DNA of 64,000 nt from Serpula lacrymans var. lacrymans S7.9. Its lineage: Eukaryota > Basidiomycota > Agaricomycetes > Boletales > Serpulaceae. The first letter of the stretch is position 1; the number at the start of each line of letters is the position of its first letter. The notes below the pieces were generated by a model. That model saw nothing but the letters and a program-made list of their open reading frames with translations. It searched no databases and was not told where the DNA came from. Below, in pieces: positions 1 through 14,174 of the stretch. The position numbers were made by a program, and so were the translations under genes. The stretch covers positions 1,770,869 through 1,834,868 of the forward strand of contig NW_006763298.1 in NCBI RefSeq assembly GCF_000218685.1. The letters run 5' to 3'.

Positions 1-1725
1 AGGTAGTTGGTGAATATCAAGATGACATCGATTCACCGAAAATGGATGCTTACAACGCGGTTTCCCTGTCCTCCAATAATTTGTGAGGTCCCTTCCTCCT
101 CCGTCCACGACAAAGCTTCTATAAATGCTTCTTTACGTATCTCGTTGAATTCTGTATCGCATTGTTCAAATGTTAAAGTAGAGTAATTAATTATTATTAT
201 ATATATAAGTCCCCACCTGAGACTGGACTCCATGATCCTCGAAGCTGGGAACGTCGTGCTGGTGAAGGAAAGACATTATGTTGTGCAGAAGAAAGACCTG
301 AGAGGCAGTACAATGTGTGGTAAGCATCTGAGCTCCTATAAAAGCACCGATGAGCGCGCGATAGCATGATATAATGAGAACGCACTTTGGAGGTTTATCC
401 CTCAGCCCACCAGCGGGATGTTGACCAGCCAATAGAATATATTCTTGAAGTGCAATCCGATTCCAGAGAGAATCTGACCCATGAGATGTGACTTTCATGA
501 TTATCCAGAAGAGAAAGAGGATCTGGCCTACCATCGACTTCATCCCACAACTCACCTTCAGAGTCCGATGACCCCGTGTCCACATCCCGTCCTTGGCCTC
601 CACCTATCCCTAACGAAGCAAGGAGAGAGAAACATCCACCGACCCACCATGAATAGCACCCGTCCACAAGCTTGTTCGTGCGCCCTCTGAATCCGCCCAG
701 CTCGATCGGTAGACCCTGCATGTGTGTCAGCCATCTAAGCAGCGCTTTGAAGTCGACACTTGGCCTCGTAGAGGGGTCTTCGAGAGCCAAGAAGGGCTGA
801 AGCATGATCCAGGAGCCAAGGGAGCAGAATGTGTATCCACCGTGAGCTTCGCCAAGCGGTGGCCGGGGGGCATTCAATATGGTTGATGTACCACTGGGCC
901 CGGGAGAGTAGTAAGGTTGAGAGGATGATGAGAAGCCGCCTTCGTAAGTCTGACAAGAAGCTACGAAACCTGCTGTTCCTTCTACAAGCTCAGGCGTGAG
1001 GAGGTTTAAGAGATAGGCTGTCACGAGAAGACAATATATTCCACTATTTCGAATAAAAGTCAAATGTGTACTGTTTGAGCAATATCGAAAGTAACGAACC
1101 GAGCATCTACTTCGGCATGATGTGATACAAGGAAGGAACCATCTGGCTGCTTGAGAGACATGAAGAACTTGTACATTTTGGCACTGAATCAAATCAGTTT
1201 CGCTAGGGAGAAATCTGACCACTGAAGCTCACCGATCTACCTGATCCCACCCGCCTCTTGGACCTGGTCTCCCTACATTGGCGAGAGCGCTTACTGCGGC
1301 ATACGTAGGTAATAGATGAGCAGCTTGTCCTGGTCCACCGCCAAAGCCACCATCCGGATGCTGCCATGCAAGGATGGTATCGATGGTTCTGTTACCGGTG
1401 TATGAGATGATAGCTATAGGACAGAGGACGACCGTCGATAGTACCTTTGTTTGTTATCTGGATCTAACGCGACTCCCAAAATGCTAAAGCTTTGCAGCGT
1501 CCAATACAGCAACCATGGCTGGCTGGCATCCTGGCTAGTATATCTCGTCGGCAGGCCCTGGGTAAGGTTTCGCACCAAATACTGCATATGCAGATTCTTC
1601 TGCAACACTAATGGCGTGTTAGGATCCAGTGGCAGGTGCTTCAAGAGCGTAGATTCCGTCTCTGCCTGAGTTTCAGAGGTTTCCGTGTCATATGAATCCG
1701 TAGGAAATGGCCTTGGAAAAACCAT
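1..1725 (-). CDS. RAM1: Protein farnesyltransferase beta subunit (partial, 3' end outside window)
   Basis: This is the catalytic beta subunit that, with the alpha subunit, attaches farnesyl to CaaX proteins such as Ras and fungal mating pheromones. The alpha-alpha barrel repeats are readable: GGFGGGPGQ followed by HLLPTYAAV, then SLKQPDGSFLVSHH, then SCQTYEGGFSS with GEAHGGYTFC, then GGFRGRTNKLVDGCYSWWVGG, then YHTLYCLSGLS. The Asp and Cys of VDGCYSW and the His of YHTLYC are the expected zinc ligands. I chose the ATG at 1725; an extended frame to 1758 begins only with TTG. At least six short introns are needed, for example between VDAR and GIYCLLV, and one that splits the Lys before SSDAYHT. 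A low-complexity Asp/Ser-rich insert follows the zinc Asp/Cys motif. The last visible exon ends near position 20 with an intron donor, so the C-terminal exon lies left of the window. Confidence 0.93.
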
Positions 1726-1967
1726 ATTGATATCAAAAATGGTGGAAGGAGACAACAAACAAGTTGAGACAATTGAGGATGTTCATATTGTTAGCATAAC
1801 TGGAAGTCGCGACCTTGCCCCTAATAAGGTTACAATACATAACGCCCAATCGGAGTCATACCATAATGACTTTGCTGCATTCAACACTCTCGCATACAAG
1901 TTTTTATACAACTTCTGCATCTATATCAAAACAGGACCTGATCCATTTTATACACTCTTCTGTCAAC

Positions 1968-4642
<2,675 letters not shown>

Positions 4643-6109
4643 GTTGAGTAAATAAGGAGTGAGCGTTAGAACTCGTTATAATTTTGTACTCCAAAGACCG
4701 AGTCAGAAATTTTGGTTTGCGGAAAATCCCCAATCAGCTTATCAGAAAAATCGTTATCTTATCAGATACCGATCCCGGACACAACCGAAGAGCCCGATCA
4801 CGACACGAACTTAGAAATCGGAGTCCCTTGGGCAACTTATCTATGACTATACACTATGGCTCTGCCAGTGGAACATAACCAGCCCTTCGCCAAACTCATC
4901 TGGCGAAATGGCGACATGGGCGGCAGTCAAAAGTTGGCCACTACTGTTGGCCCTTGTTAACCCATAAGCAGCCCTAGAGCTTGGACGTCGTTACCAGTTG
5001 CGTTGGAAGGTTCCGCTATGTCTGGTCGCAAGCGGTACATCTTTGAAAGGCATTTATGCTACGATGCAACTTAACAACAACACGATCTTAAGGGATGAGC
5101 ACGTATCGTATCGGGCATTCACTCACAGTCGTTGAAGATGTCACTTTTACAACACATGGTGTCGAAGCATAAGCGAGAAGATGGCGGTTAATTTAAGGCT
5201 GCGACAGCCTCGTTTACGAGAAGCAACGAATGTGAGTGGGACAAATCAAGTACATTGGAAGTTGTGACCTAACCTGTTATTGTTCGGCCTCGACCACTAC
5301 AGAAATCAAGTCGACCACGAAGCTGGAAAACCAATCTGTGTTCCCAGCGACATGCAGCAGCCGGGGCCGGCGACCGCACTGGCAGTACAGGCTACACGAA
5401 AGTGACAAGGCGCCAAAGACAATAGTAACCCTTGATGAAGGGGGCTCGAATGGCATTAACTTAGCGGTTTCAAGCATGACAGCGGCGTGGTCTTCAGCAA
5501 TAAATCCAAACTAGGAAAACAACGATTATAATCACTTACCTCCGAGTCGTTAGCAGGTGATGGAAACATGTACTTACCGTGACACGTTGCATAACAAACG
5601 CGGCAAGAAAAAGCCAGAGCCAGATGTCGCATCAGTGCGTTTTCACATTGCCCTCCATGATTACTTCATCGAGAAGGCAAGTAGCAATGAATGTGGTTGA
5701 ATGTTGAACGCGGAAGCAACAAAATTGAGCGGGCAAGTACCGTGCCAATTACGCGTCGCGTCGAATACAGACTGCCAAAAGAAGAAGGGAAATCTTATAT
5801 AATGTACCAAACCAGGAGGACAATGGGGCGGAGTGCAAGGCTTGCCTGACAACTTGGACATGCTTGGGACCGAAATATGACTTCGCGGCCCTAAAAATAT
5901 TCCATCTCGTCAGGGGGGAAAAAGAAAGATCTTTGTGAGATGCCGACAGCCTTGCATTTACCCAAAGGGCTTAAATATCGGCAAAGTAAGCTCCTGACCA
6001 GCCGAGTAGAACTCTTGAACTTGAACTTGAAGCTGCACCAACTGATTTCCCTCGAAAGCAGGCAACAGGTATCGCTCGATCCATCTCGAGCCCACTTTCA
6101 TGACCAGCA
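4643..6109. other. Intergenic region, no convincing gene
   Basis: This 1.47 kb spacer separates the divergent SPE3-LYS9 fusion and the HMG-box gene and should hold both promoters. Open frames of 60-90 codons occur on both strands (5236-5514 plus, 5277-5477 minus), but they match nothing I recognise, lack a coherent splice pattern and have a composition unlike the neighbouring genes. I see no repeat or RNA gene. Confidence 0.5.
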
Positions 6110-7847
6110 ATGTCTGTCCTTAACTTGTCCGATGGCTCTTTGTACTCGGGGGCCGGCGACAACGACGGCAAGAATTATAGTATGTTCCTTTCTTCCGAAC
6201 TCCATTATTGATGATGACCTGCTTTCACCCCAAGGACCAGTCTTTCCCATCTCTCTTCCCTCTCGCTTTCATCCATTTATGACCAGCTCATCATCTCTTG
6301 ACGACTCATGCGACATTTTCCTTTCTCATAAACATGATTCCATTGTACCACCTTCATCTAGCATCGACACAACAATCATACAACCACCCAATTTGACAGT
6401 AGACGTACACGCACTCACCACAGATTCTCCTCCATCCCGATACCCAGACTCCCCAGACTCCCTTCTAGATATTGAATCACTACCGTCGCCCGCTTCCTTT
6501 CTCCAGAAAGCTCTCCCAATGCCTGGGGTCGCTGACCTCGCCAACAAGTCGGTTCGGAAGTCCCATGCCCGCAAGCAACCTCCTGGTCATATTCCCCGCC
6601 CCAGAAATGCATTCATTATGTTCCGTTGCGATTTTGTCGAGCAGAAGAAGGTCCCTGAAGCTGTTGAGAACGACCACAGGAATATCTCGAGGATTGCGGG
6701 AAAGTTATGGCGAGAAATGTCCAAGGAAGAGAAACAGCCTTGGATAGAACTAGCAGAAAAAGAAAAAGAGAGACACGCCGCTCAGTATCCAAACTACAGA
6801 TACAGTCCCGCTCACAACCTTTCCATCCGGCAAGGTGTAACTACAAAGCGAAGAAAGACAAAGGGCGAACGAGACGACGACGCAACTTCTCGACTTGCAT
6901 CGTCAAGGGGTCGGCGCAACCGTGATGTCCTAGGTGCAGTAACAATGGAGGATTCCGAGCTGGATCAGTCAATCCAAAGCCCATCCGCTCTTATCCCTCC
7001 ACGTCGGTCATCTTCTTGTCCTCCCCCTGGTTCTGCTCCTGTTCCAGCCAAAAGTGAGCTGGACGCTTGGACTCGAATGTATACCACGCAAGATGACCTT
7101 GCTCGTCGTCCGAGCAGGGTAGTTACGTACCACTCTGTGACTTCTCGGCCCATCTTTGTTCCACCCCTTGTCCCAAATCCTCAGATCCTCACAGTGCAAC
7201 CGACTGGAAGCCCCTGGTACCGTGCGCCAGAACCCTACCACTGGCCTCAAGATCTACAAATGCAAGAGCACGAGACGTTCAGAGGATACCATCCCCCGTC
7301 CGACATTCCCCAATATACAGTGCCTTTTGACCCTATGGTGCGTCCCGTGATTTAGATGTCTCGTCATTTCAAGCGAGAACTAATGAAACCATGTCAGGAT
7401 ACCATCTTTCCGTTCCATGCATCGGGTGTTAGCTTGGACTATACAGATCAAATGGCCAATTTGAAGACAGAACCCACATTCACGAATCCTTTCAGCACCG
7501 GGTATGACTCGTGTGGCGATCATTCTAGTGGTGCGTTACGGCCAGTGTTCATGCCACCCGAAGATATCTCGCCCCTTGATTGTATCGCCACTAACACCAA
7601 CCACACTTTCCCGAGTGCAACTGGTCAATCTTTCCAGCAACACCGTAACCTTGCCCATCAGCCACAGGGTCCGGCGAATACCTTCTTTGACGGACAGGGT
7701 AACCTAAACGGACAAGATCAACAGCTCCCTAGCAACATGTGCTTATATGATTTTGGCCTTCAGGGTTCTCATGACGTGCATGACAATTCATTATTCTTTG
7801 CACCGGGGCCTGGCGCTCATGGAGATACAACATATTCCTTCCAGTGA
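6110..7847 (+). CDS. HMG-box transcription factor (MATA_HMG type)
   Basis: This protein of about 500 residues carries one HMG box near residues 145-220, beginning PRPRNAFIMFRCDFVEQKK, continuing ISRIAGKLWREMSKEEKQPW and ending AAQYPNYRYSP. That pattern is typical of fungal mating-type and pheromone-response HMG proteins, which bind bent AT-rich sites in the nucleus. A basic KRRKTK patch follows the box; the rest is Pro/Ser-rich and disordered. I place the start at ATG 6110 with an intron at 6180-6234, which joins smoothly to the frame PVFPISLPS. The frame is also open from an ATG at 5940, but that N-terminus does not look coding. A second intron at 7338-7397 links DPM to DTIFPFHASG and the C-terminal 150 residues. 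Basidiomycete relatives include Prf1- and Pcc1-like regulators, but I cannot assign orthology. Confidence 0.85.
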
Positions 7848-8117
7848 CGAAACTATTGATATCCTGCAATCAGAGAATGGGGGAATATGATTAGAACTAT
7901 GAATACCTTCCGCGAGTACTAGTCATCATACGACTCGCCTTTTGTGTGTACAACAGGATTGGACGCACAATTTTCGAATTTCTTCTTGCTACCCTAGTAG
8001 AACCTTTTGACTACGATACCATATAATGCACTGATACACGCCTGTCGAGATTATATTTCCAAACATGATGAAAGCACACTAACGCCGCGAACGCGACTTG
8101 AATAGAGCAGCCAAAGT

Positions 8118-8672
8118 TTAAGCATCTTCGCCATACAGAAATCTGTGCAGTTTTTGAAGAAGCTGTCGGTCCTGTGAAGCTGAAGGCAGTGCGGAAAACG
8201 TTTAGAAGGATGACGACAGGCTACGAATGGCAAAGTTGGAGCTAACATCGGATGATGGGGCGAAAAAAAACTTGCCCTTCTTACCTCGTCCATGTTTTGT
8301 TTGATTTTAGCCCTCAACTAGCACATTTCGTTGCACGATCTTGCCTCACCTGAGTTAGCCCCTGCTCTAAGCGTTCCTGTTCTTTTTCCCCGATTCCTGG
8401 AATTTCTTCTCCGCCATCTCGTTTCCTTGCACTCATTCCTGGTTTCTTCCCTGCATTCTTGTTCCCCTCCTCCGAGTCCTGATACATATCGCGTGTCTCC
8501 AGATAAATTCCGACCGAGTGCACAAATCTCATGTTGAAATTCTGGATCGTCTCACTCCTCACACCGCTTCGTGATGACCGGGGGCCCCTTCAATCATTTC
8601 CTCGAGTGCCTTTTCTCGCTTTGCGTCGGGTCGCGGAGTGGCGAAGATGGACGCACTGCCATCAAACGTCAT
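8118..8672 (-). CDS. Small helical hypothetical protein (107 aa, four exons)
   Basis: No single long frame marks this gene, but four short exons join cleanly: 8565-8672 (starting MTFDGSASIFATPRP), 8350-8478, 8285-8317 (LRAKIKQNMDE) and 8118-8171 (DRQLLQKLHRFLYGEDA, then TAA). The three introns are 86, 32 and 113 nt, all GT-AG. The 32-nt second intron is very short; reading through it meets a stop. The C-terminal half, from IPGIGEKEQERLEQGL to the end, is strongly amphipathic and should form a continuous coiled coil; the middle is charged and Lys/Gly-rich. No signal peptide or membrane segment is visible. It converges on the HMG-box gene, 270 bp from that gene's stop. I do not recognise the family. 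The first donor (GTGTGA) is weak, so the 36-residue first exon is the least certain part. Confidence 0.55.
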
Positions 8673-10801
8673 CACCTTTGCTCATTTTTCTTCTCCATGC
8701 TGACTGAAAGAGAACAGAACGTCGTTGGAAATTGTATAGTGAAGTGAAGGTAGCCTATTCGTGGACCGTCCCTTCCGAAACTGAGTTCCACCGAGTCGTT
8801 AGGAATGTTGAGTTGGAATATTTCAGCCCCGGGCCTAGCTCTCTCATGTGTGGCCATACCGAAAGCTCGCTGAATTATGCCTTGAAGGCAACCCCAGTAA
8901 AATCTCTCAAGGAGCGCTGTAGAGCGAAGAAGAGAAAGAGCGGCGTCACAAGTGACGTGAGTGTATGTGACGCGTCATGCGACTGTCGGTCACGCGGTCA
9001 CGCTGCTTCAGTTTTGCATTAGCGACTTCAAAATTTCAAGCGTTCATAAAAGCCTCATTTGTTGTTCGCGAGTGGGGTTTCGAGAACGAAAGGATGATTC
9101 AATCTAGGGCTCACAAGTTTCAGTCTCTTCCCTGCGTCTTCTTCTTTGAACGGAACCAAATGTTGGCCATCGATCGTACTGACACCATCAAAAATTCCCA
9201 ATATAAAACGAGTCAGGACAACTTATTCGACCATATCAGTTTGTGAGCTCTAAAGTTGAGGCTTGCAACGAAAGTCACGGTCCCGCCTTGTGGTATACCT
9301 CATCCTCAGACAGACACCACATCGCTATCGTTACCCTAGTTGAGTGCAACCGCAAATTTTTCTTCATGTTCCATGCCCACGTTGGTGCCCAGGACACAAA
9401 ACTGAGCATGGGTATACTATCAACTCGATTTCCTCGGAGTATCGCTCGTGCTAGCAGGCTCCCACAGAACTATAATGCCAATCTCTCTACTGTCACATCT
9501 TCATATCCCCGACATTAAATCTCGAACTTGCGAACCCGCAAAGGCATCTTTTTTTCCTGAAAGAAAACTCGAAGAACACTGTAGGTATTATAGGCCTGCG
9601 GAACGGAGCCCGGGCTTTAGTCACGGCCCTCATCCGCATTCCATGGGAACAGCGCAAAGATGCAGTTGGCAGACCCGACCTCTCCTCTTTTGGCACAGCC
9701 CTTCGATGCCCAACTAAGAGCAAATTCTCCGTGTCTAACCGTGTCCGAGCTCCAGAAAAAGCTACCGATAGACGCTGCCAAGGTGGCACGGCCCCTTCTT
9801 GGTTGGTCACTGTCCCTTTTACGAAGCTCGCGGAACTCACAGACGTCGGTACTCCGGAACGTACAAAAAGCCTATGCCCTATGATTGGTTCAAAGCCATC
9901 GGTGTCATCTATTTATGAAATGCTTCATAGACTCGAGGGCGTCAAGAGGAAGAGAGGTAAGATCGATGGCGGGTTCCTTCCATTGAGGCAGGCCAGCTTC
10001 CGCCTCGGAGAGTGTGTGTTGTTGAATTTATAGACGTTTGTTCCGCGGTAAGAACATGTATTCCAGCGTGACTGCATGTTTCATGCGAAATTGCACCCGA
10101 TGTTTGAGGAATGAAGGAAGGAAGGCATGGGTGTACGCAAGTGTTCTGAGATTGCTGTCCAACGAGCAGGATTATGAATACTGCTGTAGAATGCTATCAG
10201 CACCGGCCTGAATGAAGCGTGCTGTTAGCAGATTCAGTGGATTCGCGTCCAAAGTCCACGGATTGACTCGAAGCTGTCATTCTCCTGTATCGCGAATTGT
10301 GATATGCCGGGAAGACGACATGCGTGAGACGCCTCGTGCAGTGGTAGGGTCACTGTTTTTTTCTGCGCTATCGCTGAATTCTGGGGACCGATCTTCTCCT
10401 ACTTCGAAAAGCGATTAGTCGTTTGAATCATGGAGAAAGCTATCGAAGGTCGTTTATGCTTTGGAAGGATCGTACTCTGATAGGATCCTACGGCCCGGGA
10501 AGGGTGCGAGTGACGGTCCGATGTGTGCACCTAAGATACTGTTTCTCATCGAAAGACACGGAGATTCTTGTACTTTGACGATGGTAGTGCCCTGTAAATC
10601 CTCGATCACTTCACCCGGCCCGCCATTTTCCCAAACTCAGCGGCTTTCACATCTGCGCGAGTACTTCTCCACTTTTCAGCTACTTCCCTTCTCATCATAG
10701 ACTCTGTAGGCGCTCATTTCCTCATGGTATTCGATCGGTGATTAATAGTGCAGCGACGTTGTCCTGTGTGTATTTTCATTGCATTACCCAAATTACAGAG
10801 C

Positions 10802-10924
10802 ATGTCATCCTACCCCGCATCATCTGCGGGCCGTCCCTTGAACCTTGAGACCTCGACAGGCCATGGTCATCTTTACCGCAAGCTTTACGGCACCGATGTC
10901 TTCTCCAAGGCAACAAATTCTTGA
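10802..10924 (+). CDS. Possible 40-residue micro-ORF
   Basis: An ATG directly after a splice-acceptor-like AATTACAG opens a 40-codon frame starting MSSYPASSAGRPLNLE and ending in TGA. Its composition resembles real protein (GHGHLYRKLYGTD in the second half), unlike the surrounding frames. It could be a free-standing small protein, the last exon of an unidentified transcript, or chance. No relative is recognised. Confidence 0.22.
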   Translation: MSSYPASSAGRPLNLETSTGHGHLYRKLYGTDVFSKATNS

Positions 10925-11649
10925 GCTAAGTCAAATTGATTGATTGGTTTGTTATCGTGTGAATGACAGCCAGTTCTTGCCAGAAGAGAGTGATATCCGA
11001 TAGGAACCTGGTTCGTTCTAAAAGATTACTAAAGTGAGATTGGTACCCCCTTTTTCAGACAATGAATAGCCACGTTAAGATTTGGATCGCGTTTTGGCAG
11101 TTTAAACCCGCCAAACCATCACTGTATGAACGGTGCGAATCCGGTATACCGTACTATGTATCAGGTAAGTTTGTCGTCGTGTGTAACGGAATCGTGTGGG
11201 AACAAGACTGATTTTTTCCATTCATTCATTTTCCATTCGACTGCATTGCCAGGACGATAGGACTCCAGTGACTGGTTATCGAGACTACGCCGGCGACTCA
11301 TGTGATCCAACCATGGACATACTTAAACCAGGAGGTGGGTAGAACGCTAAGAAAAGAACGTGAAATGTACATGCCGGATGTCCAGACGGTTACCCAGTGG
11401 AGCAGGTGTACTTTTGACAGCTCCTGCGTACCTGGAGAGATGATGGAGATCCTGTGCTATTTGCTGAGAAAGCGACATGAGACCCCCAATGCAGTGGACA
11501 TATCGTGCAGTAAATGCTCATTACCGCACAGTGAAGGTGGCCATTAGTAGTTCGTGCGGGGTAACCGGACCGCCGGGCCGTGCCCCACAGGCACTGTACT
11601 TTCCCCGCAAGTCGGATCTCCAGGGTTTTTTCGGTAGCGCTTCGTTGTT

Positions 11650-11656
11650 TATAAAG
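11650..11656 (+). promoter_or_regulatory. TATA box of the MFS transporter gene
   Basis: TATAAAG lies 69 bp upstream of the transporter ATG at 11719 and is followed by a CT-rich stretch (11691-11716), a usual basidiomycete core-promoter arrangement. CCCCAC (11583) and CCCCGC (11603) a little upstream fit the complement of the CreA/Mig1 consensus, so carbon-catabolite control is possible, though such short sites are weak evidence. Confidence 0.5.
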
Positions 11657-11718
11657 GCCATCGGTTTCATACGAGAGCTCAAACGGATTTCCCTCTCTCT
11701 CTCACCTCCTCACCCACC

Positions 11719-13849
11719 ATGCACTCTCCAGAAAGCAGGTGGAAGAATATCAGAGTATACTGTATGTCCTACCATCCCTTAGCTTGCTTTCTCATCATCC
11801 TCACTCACACCCAGGGCTGGCTTTCGTTTCGTATTGGGGAATCGTGCTCTTTGGTTATGACACGTTAGTGCACCATTTGATGACGCTGTGGCATTCTTAA
11901 ACGCCTCTACATCTAGTGGAATTGCCGGAGGGGTTGTCTCACAGCCCTACTTCCAGACACATTTCGGTCTGACAAATGCAGACGGTCAAGTGAACCAGTC
12001 AAAATCTAACGAGGTTTCCTCCAACGTTGTTTCTGTCCTTCAAGCCGGAGCATTCTTTGGTGCCCTGGGAAGTGCACCTCTCTCAAGTTTGTCTTTTTCA
12101 AAAAGCATATCTGCATTCATTCATGTACCCATCTGCTCTGTCACCAGGTTGGTTAGGTCGCCGCTATACCTTGGTCGCTTTCACAGTCATTTTCTCCGTC
12201 GGTGCTGTAGGTTTCATCATATATCCGTCTACTCATCAGTCTAACTGGCGAGCCGCAGATTCTTACGACGGTAGCCGGTGGCAGTCGAGGGCTGGGCTAC
12301 ATCTATGGTGGCCGTGTCGTTTCCGGTTTGGGAATCGGTGGTATTTCCGCTGTAGCGCCGGCCTATGTATCAGAATGCTCGCCAAAAAATGTCCGTGGAC
12401 GCATTACGGGAATGTTCCAAATCATGGTGGCAATTGGTGTCATGATATCTTACTTCATCAACTGTGCGTTGTTCAGAGTCGTTTATTCAATCCTATCACG
12501 ACTGACTTGCTGTATAGTTGGTATAGGACTTCATATTTCTAACAGCGCACAAGTTTGGAGAATTCCTTTCGGTTTCCAGCTTGTTCCCGCGGGCATGATG
12601 TGCCTCGGTCTCTTTACAGTCAAGGTTGGTCATTGGAACTCTGTGGCTTTTCCAGTTCATTAGACCCCATACCTATTTTCATAGGAATCTCCTCGTTGGC
12701 TGGCATCCAAAGGTCGCATGCAGGAAGCCCTCGATAACCTTGCCTATCTTCGAAAGGAACATAACGACTCGCTGGAGGTGCGACACGAGTTAGCCGAAAT
12801 TGAAGGTGCGATAAGGGAAGAACGAGAAGCCCGAAAGGGTCTCGGTCTGAAGGAAGCATTTTTCGGTCGTGGCAATTTCATTCGATTCGTTATCGCATTT
12901 GTCATTTTCCTTCTGCAGCAGTGGAGTGGCCAGAATTCAGTTGGCTACTATGCACCGCAGATTTTCAAATCAGTATGTCTCGTTCTGCCTTATCCCTTAG
13001 ACCTATCTCCTGACATCCGCCCAGATCGGATACACAGGGACAGCAAACAGCTTGCTCGCTTCCGGTATATACGGTATTGTGAAAGTAGTCGCAACCGCTA
13101 TCTTCGTCTTTTTCCTCGTCGAATCGCTCGGTCGAAAAATCTCGTTATTTATCTCGTCACTGGGGATGGGTGTCATGTTTTTCATCATCGGAGCTATCCT
13201 CAAGACGCATCCTGTGGCGACAGTCGCCGTTGGTCAGACCGGCCCTCCTCCCTCATCATCATCAAAGGCCATGGCTGCTATGCTTTACATCTACGTCTGC
13301 TTCTACTCGATGGGCTGGGGCCCCCTTCCTTGGGTCTACGTCTCCGATATCTTCCCGACTCGTACCCGTCATTACGGATTGGCCGTCGCCAGCGGATCGC
13401 AATGGCTCTTCAGTACGTGCATTCCTCTGTACCCGTGATCATGCTCTGACCGATAGGTGGGGTTCAGACTTTGTTGTTTCCAAAGTGACACCCACTCTGG
13501 AGACGGATCTCGGCTATAAACTCTTCATGATGTTTGCCGCGATCAATATCGGCGGCATGGCTATCTTCTCATTGTAAGTAGCAAATCTTACCCCGCCCTC
13601 AACACAGGTCCTTACATCGTTTATTTCCTAGACTTCTTCCCGAGACCAAAGGACGCAGTCTGGAAGAAATGGATATCATATTCGGGGCCGTCGCCGCCGA
13701 GTCTCGCGACGCCTTCATCGAGAAAGAAGAAAGAGGTACGCCGATGCTCAAGTGCCACCTTCTTCCCTGTCTAATCCGTCTTCCCAATAGCCTTTGAACA
13801 CGAAGTCAACGAGACGACGTCTGAGCGATCCATCGATCGCAAAGTCTGA
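11719..13849 (+). CDS. MFS sugar/quinate-type transporter
   Basis: This is a 12-helix major facilitator of the sugar-porter family that should sit in the plasma membrane and import a small organic solute with protons. Sugar-porter signatures are clear: SGIAGGVVSQPYF after helix 1, GWLGRRYT, GRVVSGLGIGGISA, ECSPKNVRGRITGMFQ, PESPRWL-type KESPRWLASKGR, the central loop, QQWSGQNSVGYYAPQIF, VESLGRK and LLPETKGRSLEEMD near the C-terminus. The YYAPQIF plus YTGTANSLLASGIYGIVK wording is closest to fungal quinate permeases and galacturonate carriers. About nine introns split the gene; the first two fall after MHSPESRWKNIRVY and FGYDT. It lies head-on to the aldo-keto reductase at 14175-15284 and may serve the metabolite locus. 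Substrate assignment is inference from family likeness only. Confidence 0.88.
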
Positions 13850-14174
13850 GGCGACCTGTTTTTTTTTTTTTTTTTTTTTTTCCATGTTTGGGCTTGAGCT
13901 ATATCTATTATATCATACCGCCTGATTCACGAACTAGTCATCCGAGGCTACTGCCATGTCTGTATTATACGAACCGTCACGCTTATCTTTATTTTTTTCC
14001 CAACGTAGGAGTAGTTACCTCAGACCGGATCTCAGTCCGATCTTGCATGTCACCGAATAAAAGGTATAAAACACAAAAAAAAAAAATACGCCCCCCGCCC
14101 CCACACGCTTTTTCAGCTAATTTGTTTCCTATGTTCGAACCTTCAGAGAATGCCATCTACGAAAAAATACAACT
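13850..14174. other. Convergent 3' spacer with homopolymer tracts
   Basis: This spacer holds the 3' ends of the transporter and the first aldo-keto reductase. It contains a pure 23-nt T run at 13859-13881 directly after the transporter stop, an AATAAAA around 14056 and an A-run near 14075-14086. No gene is visible. Confidence 0.6.

Larger units (their letters stand above)
8673..11718. other. Gene-poor 3-kb spacer
   Basis: No gene of normal size can be supported here. Open frames of 60-115 codons occur in all frames (for example 9243-9518 plus and 9493-9840 minus) but read as low-quality translations with no splice logic or family resemblance. It separates the regulatory-gene block from the metabolite locus and contains the MFS promoter at its right end. 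A non-coding transcript or decayed genes are possible. Confidence 0.45.

Noticed and set aside
5236..5514. 92-codon plus-strand frame as a gene
   Set aside because: No family resemblance, no supporting splice pattern, an equally open frame on the opposite strand, and composition unlike nearby genes.
5940..6109. HMG-box protein starting at the ATG at 5940
   Set aside because: The extra residues do not look coding, and ATG 6110 plus a 55-nt intron gives a cleaner N-terminus. Kept only as an alternative.
9493..9840. 115-codon minus-strand frame in the gene-poor spacer
   Set aside because: Reads as random basic and Arg-rich sequence; other frames are similarly open here.
13859..13881. T-run as a transcription terminator
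   Set aside because: In fungal Pol II genes a T homopolymer is not a terminator; it is a simple repeat in the 3' flank.
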